Shown piece after piece: positions 6,605 to 7,776 of a stretch of DNA of 7,776 bases. Every line of letters begins with the position of its first letter. Position 1 is the stretch's first letter. The notes below the pieces were generated by a model that worked only from the letters and a program-made list of their open reading frames with translations, searched no databases and had not been told where the DNA came from. Source of the stretch: Desulfobacterales bacterium. GTDB lineage: Bacteria > Desulfobacterota > Desulfobacteria > Desulfobacterales > Desulfobacteraceae. The stretch is taken from positions 1 through 7,776 of the forward strand of contig JAKSBM010000454.1 of NCBI GenBank assembly GCA_022361135.1, given 5' to 3'. The position numbers and the translations under genes were made by a program.

Positions 6605-6637
6605 ACCATTGACAATGGTAAGACAGGGCAGTAGGCT
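6605..6637 (+). promoter_or_regulatory. Promoter of the FMN riboswitch-ribB unit with a palindrome on its -35
   Basis: TTGACA (6609-6614), a 17-bp spacer and TAGGCT (6632-6637, T-A-x-x-x-T) place the transcript start near 6643-6645, just before the riboswitch P1 stem. A perfect 15-bp palindrome, ACCATTG-A-CAATGGT (6605-6619), covers the -35 box and is operator-like. The promoter call is good because the spacing and the aptamer position agree; a bound regulator is speculative. Confidence 0.6.
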
Positions 6638-6646
6638 TGCCCCATT

Positions 6647-6788
6647 GTATTCTCAGGGCGGGGTGAAATTCCCCACCGGCGGTAACCCCATCACGGGGAA
6701 GCCCGCGAGCGCTCCGACACGGGTCGGAGGTCAGCAGACCTGGTGGGACTCCAGGGCCGACGGTTAAAGTCCGGATGGAAGAGGATAC
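6647..6788 (+). ncRNA. FMN riboswitch (RFN element)
   Basis: The classic conserved blocks appear in order: TCTCAGGGCGGGGTGAAA (6651-6668), CCCCACCGGCGGTA, AGCCCGCGAGCG, a variable hairpin of TCCGAC/GTCGGA type, GGTCAGCAGACCTGGTG, TCCAGGGCCGACGGTTAAAG and TCCGGATGGAAGAGGATA. P1 closes by pairing GTATTCTC (6647-6654) with GAGGATAC (6781-6788), one wobble. FMN binding lowers expression of the downstream gene, here ribB, 118 nt further on. No hairpin followed by a T-run lies between the aptamer and the ATG, so control is probably translational or Rho-dependent rather than by an intrinsic terminator. Confidence 0.97.
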
Positions 6789-6906
6789 GCTGCAATCATA
6801 TCCAGCCGCCATGCGCACTTCTGCGCAGCGAGCCCATATGCGTGGCGTCATTGCTATTCCCAGCCCTGATTCATGTTGATTTTATTATTCATCCAAGGAG
6901 CAAACC
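6789..6906 (+). promoter_or_regulatory. Leader / expression platform between FMN aptamer and ribB
   Basis: This stretch can form competing structures. GGATA of the P1 3' strand (6783-6787) can pair with TATCC (6799-6803). CGCCATGC (6807-6814) can pair with GCGTGGCG (6840-6847), extended by GCAAT (6792-6796) with ATTGC (6850-6854). Alternatively, a local hairpin TGCGCA-CTTC-TGCGCA (6812-6827) forms. The ribosome site AAGGAG (6895-6900) is 6 nt before ATG 6907. I see no obvious anti-ribosome-site strand, so the mechanism is open. Confidence 0.5.
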
Positions 6907-7569
6907 ATGAATCAGACCCAGTTAACCCAAATGTTTGGAACCCCGGAAGAACGCGTGAAAAATGCCATCCTCTCCCTGCAAAAAGGAGGCGGCGTACTGG
7001 TCACGGACAATGAAGACCGGGAAAATGAAGGCGACCTCATCTTTTCCGCCGACCACCTGACTGCAGAGCAGATGGCCATGATGATCCGGGAATGCTCGGG
7101 CATCGTCTGCCTCTGCCTCACCCGGGAAAAGATAGAAGCCCTGGCCCTGCCCATGATGGTGGAAGCCAAGGACAATAAAACCCAATTCCAGACGGCATTC
7201 ACCCTTTCCATTGAAGCCAGCCGTGGCGTGACCACGGGCGTCTCCGCCGCAGACAGGGTGACCACGGTCAAGGCGGCAGCAGCTGAAAACGCCGTTGCCG
7301 GGGATATCCAGAGCCCGGGCCATGTTTTTCCCCTCCGGGCCCAATCCGGGGGCGTATTGGAACGGGAGGGCCACACCGAAGCCACCGTGGACCTCATGGC
7401 CATGGCCGGCCTTAACCCGGCCGGGGTCCTCTGCGAACTCACCAACCCCGACGGCACCATGGCCCGGATGCCCGAGGTCATTGAATTTGGCCGCAAACAC
7501 GACATTCCTGTGGTTACCATTGCCGACCTGGTGGCCCACAGATTGAGCCAGACCCGGAAATCCGCTTAA
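6907..7569 (+). CDS. ribB: 3,4-dihydroxy-2-butanone 4-phosphate synthase
   Basis: This 220-residue cytoplasmic enzyme of riboflavin synthesis turns ribulose 5-phosphate into formate and 3,4-dihydroxy-2-butanone 4-phosphate, the four-carbon donor for lumazine synthase. Visible: [13 protein letters not shown] (32-44), the acidic Mg2+/substrate loop; [24 protein letters not shown] loop seen as [19 protein letters not shown] (99-117); [10 protein letters not shown] (136-145); and [11 protein letters not shown] (153-163), with the catalytic and metal-binding His. The acidic site continues in [13 protein letters not shown]. Length equals stand-alone RibB (E. coli 217 residues), so there is no fused GTP cyclohydrolase II (RibA) domain, unlike many bacteria; ribA must lie elsewhere. 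ATG 6907 has a strong AAGGAG. The gene stands directly behind an FMN riboswitch, which confirms its role and predicts repression by FMN. Confidence 0.98.
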   Translation: MNQTQLTQMFGTPEERVKNAILSLQKGGGVLVTDNEDRENEGDLIFSADHLTAEQMAMMIRECSGIVCLCLTREKIEALALPMMVEAKDNKTQFQTAFTLSIEASRGVTTGVSAADRVTTVKAAAAENAVAGDIQSPGHVFPLRAQSGGVLEREGHTEATVDLMAMAGLNPAGVLCELTNPDGTMARMPEVIEFGRKHDIPVVTIADLVAHRLSQTRKSA

Positions 7570-7776
7570 ATCCAGGCTGGACACCATCGGATTCACCGGA
7601 CCGATTAAGCAGGGTGCCCAATGGGTATGGGCACCCTGCCCGGGCATTGGCCCGGCCAATCCATCCCCCCTCCCGGATGAAGCCACAGGCAACCCCCTCC
7701 CCCCTTGGGCCCAATGCCCGGATTAAGGGACAGCCACACCTGGCCATCCGATTCACCCCACGGAAATCACGGATTG
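7570..7776. other. Region downstream of ribB, no gene seen
   Basis: No convincing protein is coded on either strand; the open frames here are without ribosome sites or familiar sequence. It holds a strong hairpin (7609-7639), an 11-bp inverted repeat CCGGGCATTGG / CCAATGCCCGG (7640-7650 and 7711-7721), a near-direct repeat CCATCGGATTCACC / CCATCCGATTCACC (7584-7597 and 7744-7757, 13 of 14 identical) and GATTAAG twice (7603-7609, 7721-7727). Confidence 0.6.
7609..7639 (+). terminator. Strong hairpin downstream of ribB, possible terminator
   Basis: A perfect 11-bp stem GCAGGGTGCCC / GGGCACCCTGC with a 9-nt loop, 39 nt after the ribB stop codon. No T tract follows (CCGGGCATTGG), so it may be a 3'-end stabiliser or a non-canonical terminator rather than a classic intrinsic one. 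Confidence 0.5.

Noticed and set aside
6561..6851. Open frames within the riboswitch region (both strands)
   Set aside because: The region is a conserved RNA aptamer and the frames have no protein signal.
6922..7692. 256-codon minus-strand open frame
   Set aside because: It is antisense to ribB, which is unmistakable; the frame also runs through the downstream hairpin.

Overview
The window looks like a chromosomal segment of a moderately GC-rich (mid-50s % by eye) Gram-negative anaerobe. A sulfate-reducer-like Desulfobacterota is my best guess. That rests on the flavodiiron protein, the tRNA-Asp/tRNA-Glu pair with genome-encoded CCA, the Sec-type periplasmic binding protein and the riboswitch-controlled ribB. 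It is an inference from gene style, not a demonstrated taxonomy. I see no insertion sequence, phage gene, CRISPR array or toxin-antitoxin pair. The window is mostly ordinary core and metabolic genes, and its interest lies in the control regions.

Layout. Positions 1-3190 (minus strand) hold an apparent operon read right to left: an IclR-family regulator, an M20-family amidohydrolase 27 bp after it, then a family 5 (oligopeptide/dipeptide type) ABC-transporter binding protein that runs off the left edge. Positions 3245-3529 are a divergent control region with two palindromes (one close to the classical IclR box) and two tandem sigma70-like promoters facing right. Positions 3530-3705 hold tRNA-Asp(GUC) and tRNA-Glu(UUC), closed by a strong intrinsic terminator. 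Positions 3706-4081 are a convergent gene-free gap with two structurally matching terminators. Positions 4082-5119 (minus) encode a PLP-dependent threonine-aldolase-like lyase. Positions 5234-6430 (minus) encode a two-domain flavodiiron protein (FprA/ROO type) with all diiron ligands visible. Positions 6605-6906 carry a rightward promoter with a perfect palindrome over its -35 box, then an FMN riboswitch. Positions 6907-7569 (plus) encode ribB. Positions 7570-7776 are gene-free, with a strong hairpin and a longer inverted repeat.

How the parts fit. The left operon reads as a locally regulated uptake-and-hydrolysis unit: the binding protein (with permeases presumably beyond the left edge) would bring in a peptide-like or N-acylated amino compound, the amidohydrolase would cleave its amide bond, and the IclR protein would sense the compound or its product. 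On the right, the FMN riboswitch and ribB control flavin supply, and the divergent neighbour encodes an FMN-using O2/NO-reducing enzyme. I did not find a clearly new system. The best leads are the IclR-box-like palindrome, the operator-like palindrome on the riboswitch promoter, the alternative folds downstream of the FMN aptamer, and a hairpin whose loop carries the -35 box of the aldolase promoter.
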